39,788 nucleotides of DNA from an uncultured Bacteroidales bacterium (GTDB taxonomy: Bacteria; Bacteroidota; Bacteroidia; Bacteroidales; Paludibacteraceae): NCBI GenBank assembly GCA_900316005.1, contig ONBH01000020.1, positions 1 through 39,788 of the forward strand, in the 5' to 3' direction. Shown piece after piece: positions 32,491-39,788 of this stretch. Positions within the stretch are counted from its first letter, which is position 1. Every line of letters starts with the position of its first letter. The translations under genes and the position numbers were made by a program. Under the pieces are notes generated by a model. The model was not told the DNA's origin. It saw only the letters and a program-made list of their open reading frames with translations, and did not search any database.

Positions 32491-34032
32491 ATGTGGCTCC
32501 GCGTTCTTAAATTATCACTTCGTTATTGGTACGTTTACCTTCTTGCCATCGTGCTGGCAGGCCTTGCAGGCGTGCTGTATTATGTCTTTACCCCCAAGAC
32601 CTACACCGTCCTGGCTACGCTGATGGTTCGTTCGTCGGAGACTACCAGCCGTTCGGCGCAGGACGAGTTGCTGCGTATGATGGGCTACGGCGACGAGAAA
32701 ATCACCGGCGACGAGATTGAAATCCTCTCCTCGCGCTACCTCATGGAGCAGGTAGTACGTCAGCTGGATATCCAGACCCTGACCGAAGTGCGCACGCTGC
32801 GCTTCTGGCAGACCCAATACCCCAATCCTGACCTTACTGTTAGCTACGACAGCCTCCCCTCTGAGGGTGCAACCATCTTGGTGAAACCCCACGGCGACGG
32901 CTACCGTGTCAAAGTGAAAACGGGCTATTTCGAGTCCTCGACCGCCGATGTCCCCTCGCTCGATGAACCCATTGAAACCCATATCGGTACCATCCGCCTC
33001 ACGGCGCATAAGCCCCTCAAGGGACGTAAGTACCGCCTCTCAACACCTACGATGCCGTCGCGCGTAGCGAGCCTGTGTCGCAGCATTCATATCGGCCGTA
33101 TCGCCAAGGAATCTAAGGGCATACGCATCATCACAGCCACCACAACGCCCGACCTCTCTACCGATGTCCTTGCCGCTCTCATCGAGGCGTACAACATGCA
33201 GGCGGCTGACGATAAAAACCTCATAGCAGACAACACCGCGCGTTTTATAGACCGGCGCCTAACAATCATCACCGCCTCGCTCGACTCCGTCGAAATGGCG
33301 ATACAGGACTATAAAGCACGCTACCACATAGCCGACCTCGATAAGACAGCCGACCTCTATATGCGTACCAACACCTCGTACGACCAGATGCGCCGCGAGA
33401 TAGAGATGCAGTTAGATGTGCTGGATTTCATCGGCTCCTTTGTATCCGACCCCGCCAACAACGGCTCACTCATCCCAGCCAATCTCGGTATCCAAGACGG
33501 CACACTCAACGACCTCATCAGTACCTACAACGCCCGTATGCTGGAGTTCATCTACCTCTCTCGCTCGGCCAAAGAGGAGAACCCCCTCTATATTCGCCTT
33601 CGGGAACAGATTGAGGTGCTCCGTTCCAATATCCTACTCAGCGTCGGTAATGTGCGTTCCGCCCTGCTCATTCGGCGCAGCAATCTCTCCTCCTCCGGCA
33701 CGGCGTATTCCGACCGTCTGGAGTCCATGCCCGAACAGGAACGCGGCTACATGGAACTGCTCCGCCGCAAGAGAGTCATTGAGCAGAGCTACCTCTATCT
33801 CACCAATCGCCGCGAGGAAAACAACCTCTTGCAGTCGTCGTATGCTCTGCCCGCGCGTACCGTTGATCCGCCGCAGGCTAACCCCATAGCCGATAGTCCG
33901 CGCCTTAGCCGCATTGGCATGGCTGCTATCTTCTTCGGCCTTGCTATCCCATTCTGCATCTTCCTGCTCATCGTCATCCTCCGCGACCCGAATTTCGTTA
34001 CGCGATTTCGAGATCTCGACATCTCGAAATAA
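32491..34032 (+). CDS. Wzz/GNVR-type polysaccharide chain-length protein, kinase domain absent
   Basis: A 513-residue inner-membrane protein: TM1 at about 12-35 (WYVYLLAIVLAGLAGVLYY), a large periplasmic domain with GNVR features, a second TM at about 477-500 (IGMAAIFFGLAIPFCIFLLI) after the conserved PxxP-type ARTVDPPQANPIADSP. Bacteroidetes relatives usually continue into a cytoplasmic tyrosine kinase domain beginning with an 'RGRKDLE.LTVP' segment. Here the protein stops at RFRDLDISK, inside a long palindrome (33992-34038), followed by a repeat array. Either a naturally kinase-less form or a truncation. Confidence 0.85.
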   Translation: MWLRVLKLSLRYWYVYLLAIVLAGLAGVLYYVFTPKTYTVLATLMVRSSETTSRSAQDELLRMMGYGDEKITGDEIEILSSRYLMEQVVRQLDIQTLTEVRTLRFWQTQYPNPDLTVSYDSLPSEGATILVKPHGDGYRVKVKTGYFESSTADVPSLDEPIETHIGTIRLTAHKPLKGRKYRLSTPTMPSRVASLCRSIHIGRIAKESKGIRIITATTTPDLSTDVLAALIEAYNMQAADDKNLIADNTARFIDRRLTIITASLDSVEMAIQDYKARYHIADLDKTADLYMRTNTSYDQMRREIEMQLDVLDFIGSFVSDPANNGSLIPANLGIQDGTLNDLISTYNARMLEFIYLSRSAKEENPLYIRLREQIEVLRSNILLSVGNVRSALLIRRSNLSSSGTAYSDRLESMPEQERGYMELLRRKRVIEQSYLYLTNRREENNLLQSSYALPARTVDPPQANPIADSPRLSRIGMAAIFFGLAIPFCIFLLIVILRDPNFVTRFRDLDISK

Positions 34033-34038
34033 CGAAAT
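33992..34038. repeat. Double-arm palindrome at the wzz stop codon
   Basis: ATTTCGTTA (33992-34000) pairs with TAACGAAAT (34030-34038), and TTTCGAGAT (34006-34014) with ATCTCGAAA (34021-34029). The stop codon is within it. It marks the join to the heptamer array. Confidence 0.8.
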
Positions 34039-34042
34039 AAAA

Positions 34043-34146
34043 TATCAACTATCAACTATCGTACGGCTTTAGCCGATCGTTCGAGGCTTAGCCGAGATAA
34101 GAACTATCAACTATCAACTTTCAACTATCAACTATCAACTATCAAC
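34043..34146 (+). repeat. Heptamer array with 48-bp core, copy 3
   Basis: Two TATCAAC units, the core at 34057-34104, then six units (one TTTCAAC) to 34146. The core differs from copies 1 and 2 only in the loop base (GGCTTA) and its last base. Here the array lies in the opposite orientation to the following gene compared with the trmB and malQ cases. Confidence 0.93.
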
Positions 34147-34152
34147 TAAATT

Positions 34153-36087
34153 GTGGTTCTCTGTGTTGCCGAAAAGCCTTCCGTAGGCCAATATATAGCT
34201 TCTGTCCTGGGCGCAAACAAACGTTGCGAAGGGTATTACGAGGGAAACGGATACTGGGTATCCTGGACTTTCGGGCATCTCTGTTCGCTCCTCGAGCCGC
34301 AGGACTACGGCGACCAATGGAAGTCGTGGAATATGTCATCGCTGCCTATGGTGCCCGAGCGCTTCGGCATTAAGGTTATTGACAACCAGGGGGTGCAGAA
34401 GCAGTTCAATATCCTGCGAAACCTCATCGCTCAATGTACCGAGGTCATCAACTGCGGTGATGCAGGGCAGGAGGGCGAACTCATCCAGCGCTGGGTCTAT
34501 CAGAAAGCCGGTTGCCGTGTGCCCGTCAAGCGCCTCTGGGTCAACTCCCTTACCGAGGAAGCGATCCGCGAGGGCTTCCGACTCTTGCGCGACCAGGCAG
34601 ACTACCGCTCCCTCTACGAGGCAGGCCTCATGCGCGCTATAGGCGACTGGCTGCTTGGCATGAACGCCACACGCGCCTATACCATCCGCTATCGACAACC
34701 CGGTCAGAATAAGAAAGTGCTTTCTGTAGGCCGCGTCCAGACACCTACACTCGCACTCATCGTCCGTCGGCAGCAGGAGATTGAGCATTTCGTACCCCGC
34801 ACCTATTACGTGCTCCGCACCCTCTACCGCAACACCACCTTTACCGCGCTGGCGCCCAAGGGCGAAGAGGGCGAGGAAGAAGGCGCCACCCAATGGTCTA
34901 TCGACCGCAAAGACGAGGCGGAAGCTATCCTCGCCTCCATACAGGGGCAACCGCTCACCATCACCTCCGTCGAACGCAAGAAGGGGGTGGAGTATGCACC
35001 CAAACTCTTTGACCTCACCTCCCTACAGGTGGAGTGTAACAAACGCTTCTCGATGTCGGCGGACGACACGCTCAAGGTCATCCAGTCGCTCTACGAGAAA
35101 CGCATCACCACCTATCCGCGCGTAGATACCACCTTCCTTAGCGATGATATCTACCCCAAGGTGCCGGGCACACTACGCGGTATCAAGGACTACTATCCGC
35201 AGGTGCAACCCCTCTTGGAACTCAAGACCCTGCCCAAGTCCAAACGCGTCTTTGACAACAAAAAGGTAACCGACCACCATGCCATCATTCCTACCGGCCA
35301 GCGACCCGACAACCTCACCGAGCAAGAACGACGCGTCTTTGACCTGGTCGCCCTGCGTTTCATAGCCGTCTTCTACCCCGACTGCCAGGTCGCCAACACC
35401 ACCGTCCTCGCCGAAATATCAACTGTCAATTATCAATTATCAACTATTGTCTTCCGTGTAGCAGGAAGACAAATCTTAGTTCCCGGCTGGCGGGCTATCT
35501 ATACCGACGCCGAAGAAGAGAAACCGGATGAGAAACCCATCGCCAATTTCGTACAGGGCGAGAGCGGCCCGCACGAGCCTTCGCTCCAGGAGAAAACCAC
35601 CACGCCGCCTAAGTACTACACCGAGGCAACGTTGCTTCGTGCCATGGAGACGGCGGGAAAGACTGTTGATAACGAGGAACTGCGCGATGCCATGAAGGAG
35701 AACGGTATAGGCCGTCCGTCCACCCGCGCGGCTATCATCGAGAAACTCTTCCAGCGCGGCTATATCGTTCGGCAGGGTAAGTCGCTACGCGCTACACCCC
35801 TCGGCATCGAACTCATCGCTACGATCATCTCACCCCTGCTTAAGTCCGCCGAACTGACGGGTATCTGGGAGCAGAAACTGCGTCAGATAGAGCGTGGCGA
35901 GTTTCAGGCGCAGCAGTTTCTGGACGAACTCAAGCAGATGACTGCTGATGTCGTCCGTCAGGTCAAGACCGACCAGGCGGGTTGTCTCTGTCCCGTATGC
36001 CATCAGGGCCGTATCATCCGTGGCCGCACGCGCTATGGCTGTTCCCGCTGGCGCGAAGGCTGCACCTTCGCCGCACCCTTTGAGTAG
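34153..36087 (+). CDS. topB: DNA topoisomerase III
   Basis: A 644-residue type IA topoisomerase that decatenates DNA. A GTG start at 34153 gives VLCVAEKPSVGQYIASVLGA, the Toprim start. Acidic Toprim residues lie in INCGDAGQEGELIQRW. The active-site region is ITTYPRVDTTFLSDDIYPK (about residue 320), and DHHAIIPTGQ is typical. A four-Cys zinc finger closes the protein (CPVCHQGRIIRGRTRYGCSR). The start is six bases after a heptamer array. Residues 422-433 (ISTVNYQLSTIV) are encoded by four TRTCAAY heptamers inserted in frame, in the region before VAGRQILVPGW. Confidence 0.93.
   Translation: MVLCVAEKPSVGQYIASVLGANKRCEGYYEGNGYWVSWTFGHLCSLLEPQDYGDQWKSWNMSSLPMVPERFGIKVIDNQGVQKQFNILRNLIAQCTEVINCGDAGQEGELIQRWVYQKAGCRVPVKRLWVNSLTEEAIREGFRLLRDQADYRSLYEAGLMRAIGDWLLGMNATRAYTIRYRQPGQNKKVLSVGRVQTPTLALIVRRQQEIEHFVPRTYYVLRTLYRNTTFTALAPKGEEGEEEGATQWSIDRKDEAEAILASIQGQPLTITSVERKKGVEYAPKLFDLTSLQVECNKRFSMSADDTLKVIQSLYEKRITTYPRVDTTFLSDDIYPKVPGTLRGIKDYYPQVQPLLELKTLPKSKRVFDNKKVTDHHAIIPTGQRPDNLTEQERRVFDLVALRFIAVFYPDCQVANTTVLAEISTVNYQLSTIVFRVAGRQILVPGWRAIYTDAEEEKPDEKPIANFVQGESGPHEPSLQEKTTTPPKYYTEATLLRAMETAGKTVDNEELRDAMKENGIGRPSTRAAIIEKLFQRGYIVRQGKSLRATPLGIELIATIISPLLKSAELTGIWEQKLRQIERGEFQAQQFLDELKQMTADVVRQVKTDQAGCLCPVCHQGRIIRGRTRYGCSRWREGCTFAAPFE
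35417..35444 (+). repeat. Four heptamers inside topB
   Basis: TATCAAC, TGTCAAT, TATCAAT, TATCAAC in one phase, read in frame. Confidence 0.9.
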
Positions 36088-36160
36088 GAGAAAGAGTCTT
36101 TGGCGTTTCCCTCCCCCCTCCCCTTGTCCCCTCCTCCCCTTCCCTCCCCCCGTCCTCCCC

Positions 36161-36262
36161 TCGTCGGTCTATCGACCAAGCTTGGGCGATACCGCCCCGC
36201 GTCCCCTCCCCTCTTCCTCCCATCGTCGGTCTATCGACCAATCTTGGGCGATACCGCCCGCG
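36161..36262. repeat. Two copies of a palindromic element in a pyrimidine-rich spacer
   Basis: TCGTCGGTCTATCGACC followed by AAGCTTGGGCGATACCGCC occurs at 36161 and again at 36223 with one substitution. Each contains a near-palindrome around CCAAGCTTGG with outer TATCG and CGATA. The surrounding 36095-36230 is strongly C/T-rich (CCCTCC-type). No gene is visible between 36088 and 36320. Confidence 0.75.
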
Positions 36263-36319
36263 CATTCGCGGTCATTCTATTACCGCCCCGCGCTTTTTTT
36301 GCATTTTTTATTGAAAAAA

Positions 36320-36351
36320 TTTGCTCATATCAAAAAAAAGCAGTATCTTTG
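36320..36351 (+). promoter_or_regulatory. Bacteroidota promoter of the candidate RNA
   Basis: TTTG (36320-36323), 20 nt, TATCTTTG (36344-36351). Confidence 0.8.
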
Positions 36352-36357
36352 CAGCGA

Positions 36358-36860
36358 TTTTGATTTATTAGGTGGTAGTAGGTGCGGACGCGCACCTGTG
36401 TTTGAGCACTTGATACAACATTATCATACATACGAAAGGCGTACACGACGCTTTGTGTTTGGCTATCTGAAACTCGCAATTTCATCTATATCATCCCGAC
36501 ACAACAGCTGCTCTATACGCCGTGACTGACCGAACACGAACCGGTACGTTGCATTCCACTATTGTGTGCGAATCACCCTGGGCATCAGCCCATGGGCCAT
36601 TACACATAGAGGTGGTATGTATGCGTATAATATTATAAGGTTCGCGCGCGAGGCCCCACCACCTCGGGGACCCCGAAAACTCTGTAAGAGGTTTTGGGGA
36701 GAGCGGAGGCACAGGTCGCCTGTCAATTTAGCCAAGCGGTATTGACCATAGCGAATCTGTTGCAGAACGCGATAGTCACGGCAAGGGCAGTCCATCCGGT
36801 CAGATGATACATATTTAACCTTCGAGCAAGATAGCGGAGCACATTCGTGTTCCGCTTTTT
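36358..36860 (+). ncRNA. Candidate structured noncoding RNA, about 500 nt
   Basis: The stretch has a consensus promoter in front, a strong terminator at its end, and no reading frame I can support. Hairpins seen: AGGTGCG/CGCACCT (36380-36397), CCCCGAAAACTC/GAGGTTTTGGGG (36671-36699, one mismatch), ACAGG/CCTGT (36711-36723), GTCAAT/ATTGAC (36722-36746). Signatures of RNase P RNA, tmRNA, SRP RNA and group I/II introns were looked for by eye and not found. It may be a stand-alone RNA or a long attenuating leader for the gene at 36918. Confidence 0.5.
36833..36860 (+). terminator. Terminator 58 nt before the repeat-rich gene
   Basis: AGCGGAGCAC / GTGTTCCGCT (one G-T pair) with loop ATTC and a T-run. 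No second promoter was seen between here and 36918, only CTAGAGC/GAGCTCTAG-type short repeats. Confidence 0.85.
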
Positions 36861-36917
36861 CTATGAGAAAATCTAGAGCGCTAGAGCTCTAGTACACTAA
36901 AACACTAGTTGAGAACT

Positions 36918-39545
36918 ATGCGTAAGCAACTCTACATATCGCTCCTCGCCGCTATCCTGGCGCTCCCGCTCCTGATAAAGGCGCAGGATACTGTCATATC
37001 GGATACCCTCGAGGTAACGATGGATTCGGTGGCCGTAGTTGAAGATAGCGTACCGGATTGGTACGTAGCCCCGGAGATTCCCGAAGCCCTGCGCGCACCT
37101 ATGCGCGCTGCTGCTGTCGCCTGCCTGACGGACTCCATCCTGACCTTCAATGCGGATTCCGTTTTAATCGAAGGGATCTATACCGACTACGATGCGGCCG
37201 GTCGAGTTATCCGTGAAACGAGTTGGAACTATAATCCCGCTACCGGAGTTCGTACCGGTGTTAGCAAGGTTGAATATGGATTCGATGCACGTGGCCAGCA
37301 AGTATATACTGCAACTTTTGTATGGAATATGACTATGCAGGATTGGGTGGGAAGTACGAAAAATGAGTACGTGTATAATGAAATCAATAAGATGGAGTCA
37401 CGAATTGAGTATATTTGGGTTAATAAGTCATGGCTTCCACAAGCAGCCTATACCTATGTTTGGGATGCAGCAGGTCGTGAAACGGAATATACGACATATA
37501 CACGTAATGCATCACTCAATCGTCTTGTTCCATCTCAGTGCCATATTCAGGTTTGGTATAACAATTCGAAAAAGACACTTGATATAAATTATACCGCATA
37601 TAGTAATGGCGCTTGGTCTGCTGGTAATAAAAAGGAATATGCCTACGATAGTAAAGGAAACCAAATAGATTATATCTACTATAGTTCTTATACCAATGGT
37701 AATTGGGGCAACTCTACTCACGAACTTTGGACCTATAATGCCTCAAACAAAAAGACTTTGTATGAGAAATACGCATGGTCAAATGGTGCTTGGGTGACCA
37801 ATACGAAGGAGGTATTTGACTACGATGCAGCAGGCAATAACATATTCTACGAGAAATATACGGGTTCAAATAATCAGTGGAAAGGCTCGAAGAAAGAAGA
37901 TTATACATACAATTCGGCAAAAAAGAAGATAGAAACAATTACCTATAAGTGGACAACCAGCGGATGGGCATATAATACCAAAACAGTTACGCCCTACGAT
38001 TCCTATAATAACCAGACAGAAAACACAAAATATACGTGGTCGAATGGTGCGTGGAAGGGTAGTGGAACCCGTACCGTAACTGTGTATAATGCATCAAAAC
38101 AAATTTTAGAGAAAGCTACCTATTCTTGGGGCAATACGGATTGGGTAGGTACGAGCAAAGTGGTATATACTTATTCTGGTAGTCGTACCATAACAGAAGC
38201 TAATTATATTTGGTCAGATTCTCAATGGGTGGGTACTACCAAAGAAGAACATTTGTATAATGCAGCCGGTCAGAACGATACGACCCGTACTTATACGTGG
38301 ACAAATTCAGATTGGGAGTATGTAACTTGTGCTGTCAATTCGTTTGATTCGCATGGGAATCAGGTTCTTTCGTATGCTGCGACTTGGAATGGAACCGCTT
38401 GGGTGATGAGTTCGATGACGCGTGCTGACTATCAGTATGACACTTCGGGACGTGTGACCTTATTGGCAAATTGGCAATGTGATAGCGATTCCGTTTGGAT
38501 TGGAGTAGATAAGACTACTTATGTATATGATGCCCATGGAAATACTTCCCTTTCGTCAGAGTATGAATGGTCTTTAGATATAAATGATTGGAGACTTACT
38601 GCCCGGCGTAGATTGGATATGGAGTATGACGATGCTAACAATAATATTTTAAATGCGTCATACGTTCTTAATATTGCCGATTCTACTTGGCGTGGAATTG
38701 ATAAATTTGAATACATATACGATTTCCGTAAAAACCCAATACTGCAAAAGCATTTCGTATGGAATGTAACTGATTGGCGTGAAGACTGGGTCGTAGAAAA
38801 GCAATATAACGCGCAAGGTAAACTGATTTTAGATACTCGTTCTACTTGGTCAAATGGAAAACTCATCGGTAATTATAGATATGAATATGATTATACCGCA
38901 AATGGAACGAAGATAAAAGATATTTGGTATAAGTGGAATACGTCACATAACGATTGGGAAGGCCTTACCCGTTTAGAATATGAATATACTGGTACGAAGA
39001 AAATTTCTGAAACGAGTTTCATCTGGAATATGAACTTGTGGAGTTGGACGGGATCATACAAATATACATACGTTCATGACAATCAAGGTCGAGAGATTGA
39101 ACGTATTTACTTGCAATATAGTGTAGCACAGTCCGATTGGGCAAACGTGAACAAAGTTGAATATGGTTACAACTCTCGCGGAACCAATAATAGAACGGAG
39201 AATTTTGAATGGCTTAATAATGCATGGTCTACTACTTCATTAGTTGAGAAGATTTATGATGATGCAGATAATAAGCTCCGCCGAGAAAAAACGGGTTCGT
39301 GGAGTAGTGGTATAGTCACATCCTTTACCGACAAACACTACTTCTACTCCTGCGACTCACCCGCCAATAATAACGGTGCTCAACCCCGCACCCCGACTGA
39401 ACTGGAAGAAATAGACGAAAACTACGATACCAACGTGCAACCATTTGATCCGATGCTACCCACTTACAACCTCCAGGGGCAAAGCGTTGACCCCGCTACC
39501 TACCACGGCATCGTCATCCAAAACGGAAAGAAATACGTGTTATGA
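36918..39545 (+). CDS. Large secreted protein with about 20 tandem YD/WN-type repeats
   Basis: 875 residues from the ATG at 36918 (a TTG nine bases earlier is rejected). Signal peptide MRKQLYISLLAAILALPLLI. From about residue 70 to 800 the protein is built of roughly 33-residue units with the pattern Y.W.NGAW.G..K..Y.Y...G, with Trp pairs and Tyr-Asp turns as in YD/RHS-like and DUF3836-like surface repeats. The end, TYNLQGQSVDPATYHGIVIQ plus NGKKYVL, matches the protein at 29394-31487 and suggests the same export or anchoring route. The coding sequence is GC-rich at both ends and distinctly AT-rich in the repeat region, suggesting a different origin of the interior. Confidence 0.8.
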   Translation: MRKQLYISLLAAILALPLLIKAQDTVISDTLEVTMDSVAVVEDSVPDWYVAPEIPEALRAPMRAAAVACLTDSILTFNADSVLIEGIYTDYDAAGRVIRETSWNYNPATGVRTGVSKVEYGFDARGQQVYTATFVWNMTMQDWVGSTKNEYVYNEINKMESRIEYIWVNKSWLPQAAYTYVWDAAGRETEYTTYTRNASLNRLVPSQCHIQVWYNNSKKTLDINYTAYSNGAWSAGNKKEYAYDSKGNQIDYIYYSSYTNGNWGNSTHELWTYNASNKKTLYEKYAWSNGAWVTNTKEVFDYDAAGNNIFYEKYTGSNNQWKGSKKEDYTYNSAKKKIETITYKWTTSGWAYNTKTVTPYDSYNNQTENTKYTWSNGAWKGSGTRTVTVYNASKQILEKATYSWGNTDWVGTSKVVYTYSGSRTITEANYIWSDSQWVGTTKEEHLYNAAGQNDTTRTYTWTNSDWEYVTCAVNSFDSHGNQVLSYAATWNGTAWVMSSMTRADYQYDTSGRVTLLANWQCDSDSVWIGVDKTTYVYDAHGNTSLSSEYEWSLDINDWRLTARRRLDMEYDDANNNILNASYVLNIADSTWRGIDKFEYIYDFRKNPILQKHFVWNVTDWREDWVVEKQYNAQGKLILDTRSTWSNGKLIGNYRYEYDYTANGTKIKDIWYKWNTSHNDWEGLTRLEYEYTGTKKISETSFIWNMNLWSWTGSYKYTYVHDNQGREIERIYLQYSVAQSDWANVNKVEYGYNSRGTNNRTENFEWLNNAWSTTSLVEKIYDDADNKLRREKTGSWSSGIVTSFTDKHYFYSCDSPANNNGAQPRTPTELEEIDENYDTNVQPFDPMLPTYNLQGQSVDPATYHGIVIQNGKKYVL

Positions 39546-39657
39546 TAAATATAGACAAAAACTTGATACAGTCGAGTGAACTACATAACATAAGCATAAC
39601 ATAAGCATAACACATGTACTCCGTCATACCCCAACGGAACCAAACTGGGGACCATAG

Positions 39658-39788
39658 TTTGACTCTCGCGATAGATTATCAGTCTGTATTCTGTACTCTG
39701 TATTCTGTCAGCGAAGCGGTCTAAAAAACAATTTGACTCTCGCTATAGATTATCAGTCTGTACTCTGTACTCTGTATTCTGTCAGCGA
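39658..39788. repeat. 74-bp-period repeat with TCTGTAY heptamers, running off the right edge
   Basis: A 57-bp unit at 39658-39714 recurs at 39732-39788 with two substitutions. Each unit begins TTTGACTCTCGC and contains three TCTGTAY heptamers and TCTGTCAGCGA. A 17-nt spacer separates them. The stretch before it (39546-39657) holds 11-bp ATAAGCATAAC repeats and no gene. Confidence 0.88.

Noticed and set aside
36491..36795. Two minus-strand frames of 73 and 78 codons in the candidate RNA
   Set aside because: They overlap each other in different frames, lack promoters and motifs, and lie in a segment with strong hairpins.
36358..36860. RNase P RNA or tmRNA
   Set aside because: The near-universal GAGGAAAGTCC core of RNase P and the tRNA-like ends and tag frame of tmRNA were not found.
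39658..39788. CRISPR repeat-spacer pair
   Set aside because: A 57-bp repeat with a 17-bp spacer and internal heptamers is outside CRISPR geometry.

Overview
The window looks like chromosomal DNA of a Bacteroidales bacterium (phylum Bacteroidota). The evidence is the Bacteroidota promoter form (TTTG, about 20 nt, TAnnTTTG) seen about a dozen times, Bacteroidota-type genes (gldH, ricT/PSP1, DUF4294, DUF6175, a Bacteroides-type serine palmitoyltransferase) and two secreted proteins sharing a GIVIQNG-type C-terminus. No rRNA or tRNA gene was seen. Genus cannot be told from this sequence.

Layout. 1-405 is the start of an MBOAT acyltransferase gene running off the left edge, preceded by a long structured leader. 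785-5021 is an eroded accessory region: 3' remnants of an Abi-like gene and of an AlbA_2/ATP-binding regulator, a small lipoprotein, a palindromic repeat array beside a Y1 (HUH) REP-type transposase with a copy of the repeat inside it, and a decayed redox cluster (flavodoxin stub, CMD-family gene with a foreign tail, internally deleted FMN reductase). An intact iron alcohol dehydrogenase and a lipoprotein follow. 7127-16400 is mostly core: DUF4294, rpsP, then a plus-strand run holB-ricT-gldH-trmB-mrp-MATE, then a minus-strand pair of serine palmitoyltransferase and SDR reductase likely making sphingoid bases. 16565-23417 is a six-gene minus-strand operon in which three proteins (a C25 caspase-like peptidase, an SPFH protein and a membrane-anchored Sel1/TPR protein) carry similar N-terminal zinc ribbons. 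It diverges from mdh. 24720-28361 holds malQ and an LPG-synthase-type membrane protein. 28821-29362 is a YoeB-type toxin-antitoxin pair. 29394-39545 holds a secreted OB-fold protein, Wza-like and Wzz-like exopolysaccharide proteins, topB, a roughly 500-nt candidate structured RNA, and a large repeat-rich secreted protein.

The most unusual feature is a genome-wide habit of 7-bp tandem repeats. Arrays of TTGATAR (or its complement TATCAAY), CGTACAT, GGTTNTS, AACATCA and TCTGTAY fill intergenic spacers, and several end within a few bases of a start codon. Three TATCAAY arrays are interrupted at the same phase by a nearly identical 48-bp palindromic core. One array lies in frame inside topB. Together with the palindromic array at the HUH transposase and a third palindromic family (3499, 36170, 36232), the window carries at least three families of small dispersed repeats. 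The second theme is the zinc-ribbon protease/SPFH operon, whose function is unknown.
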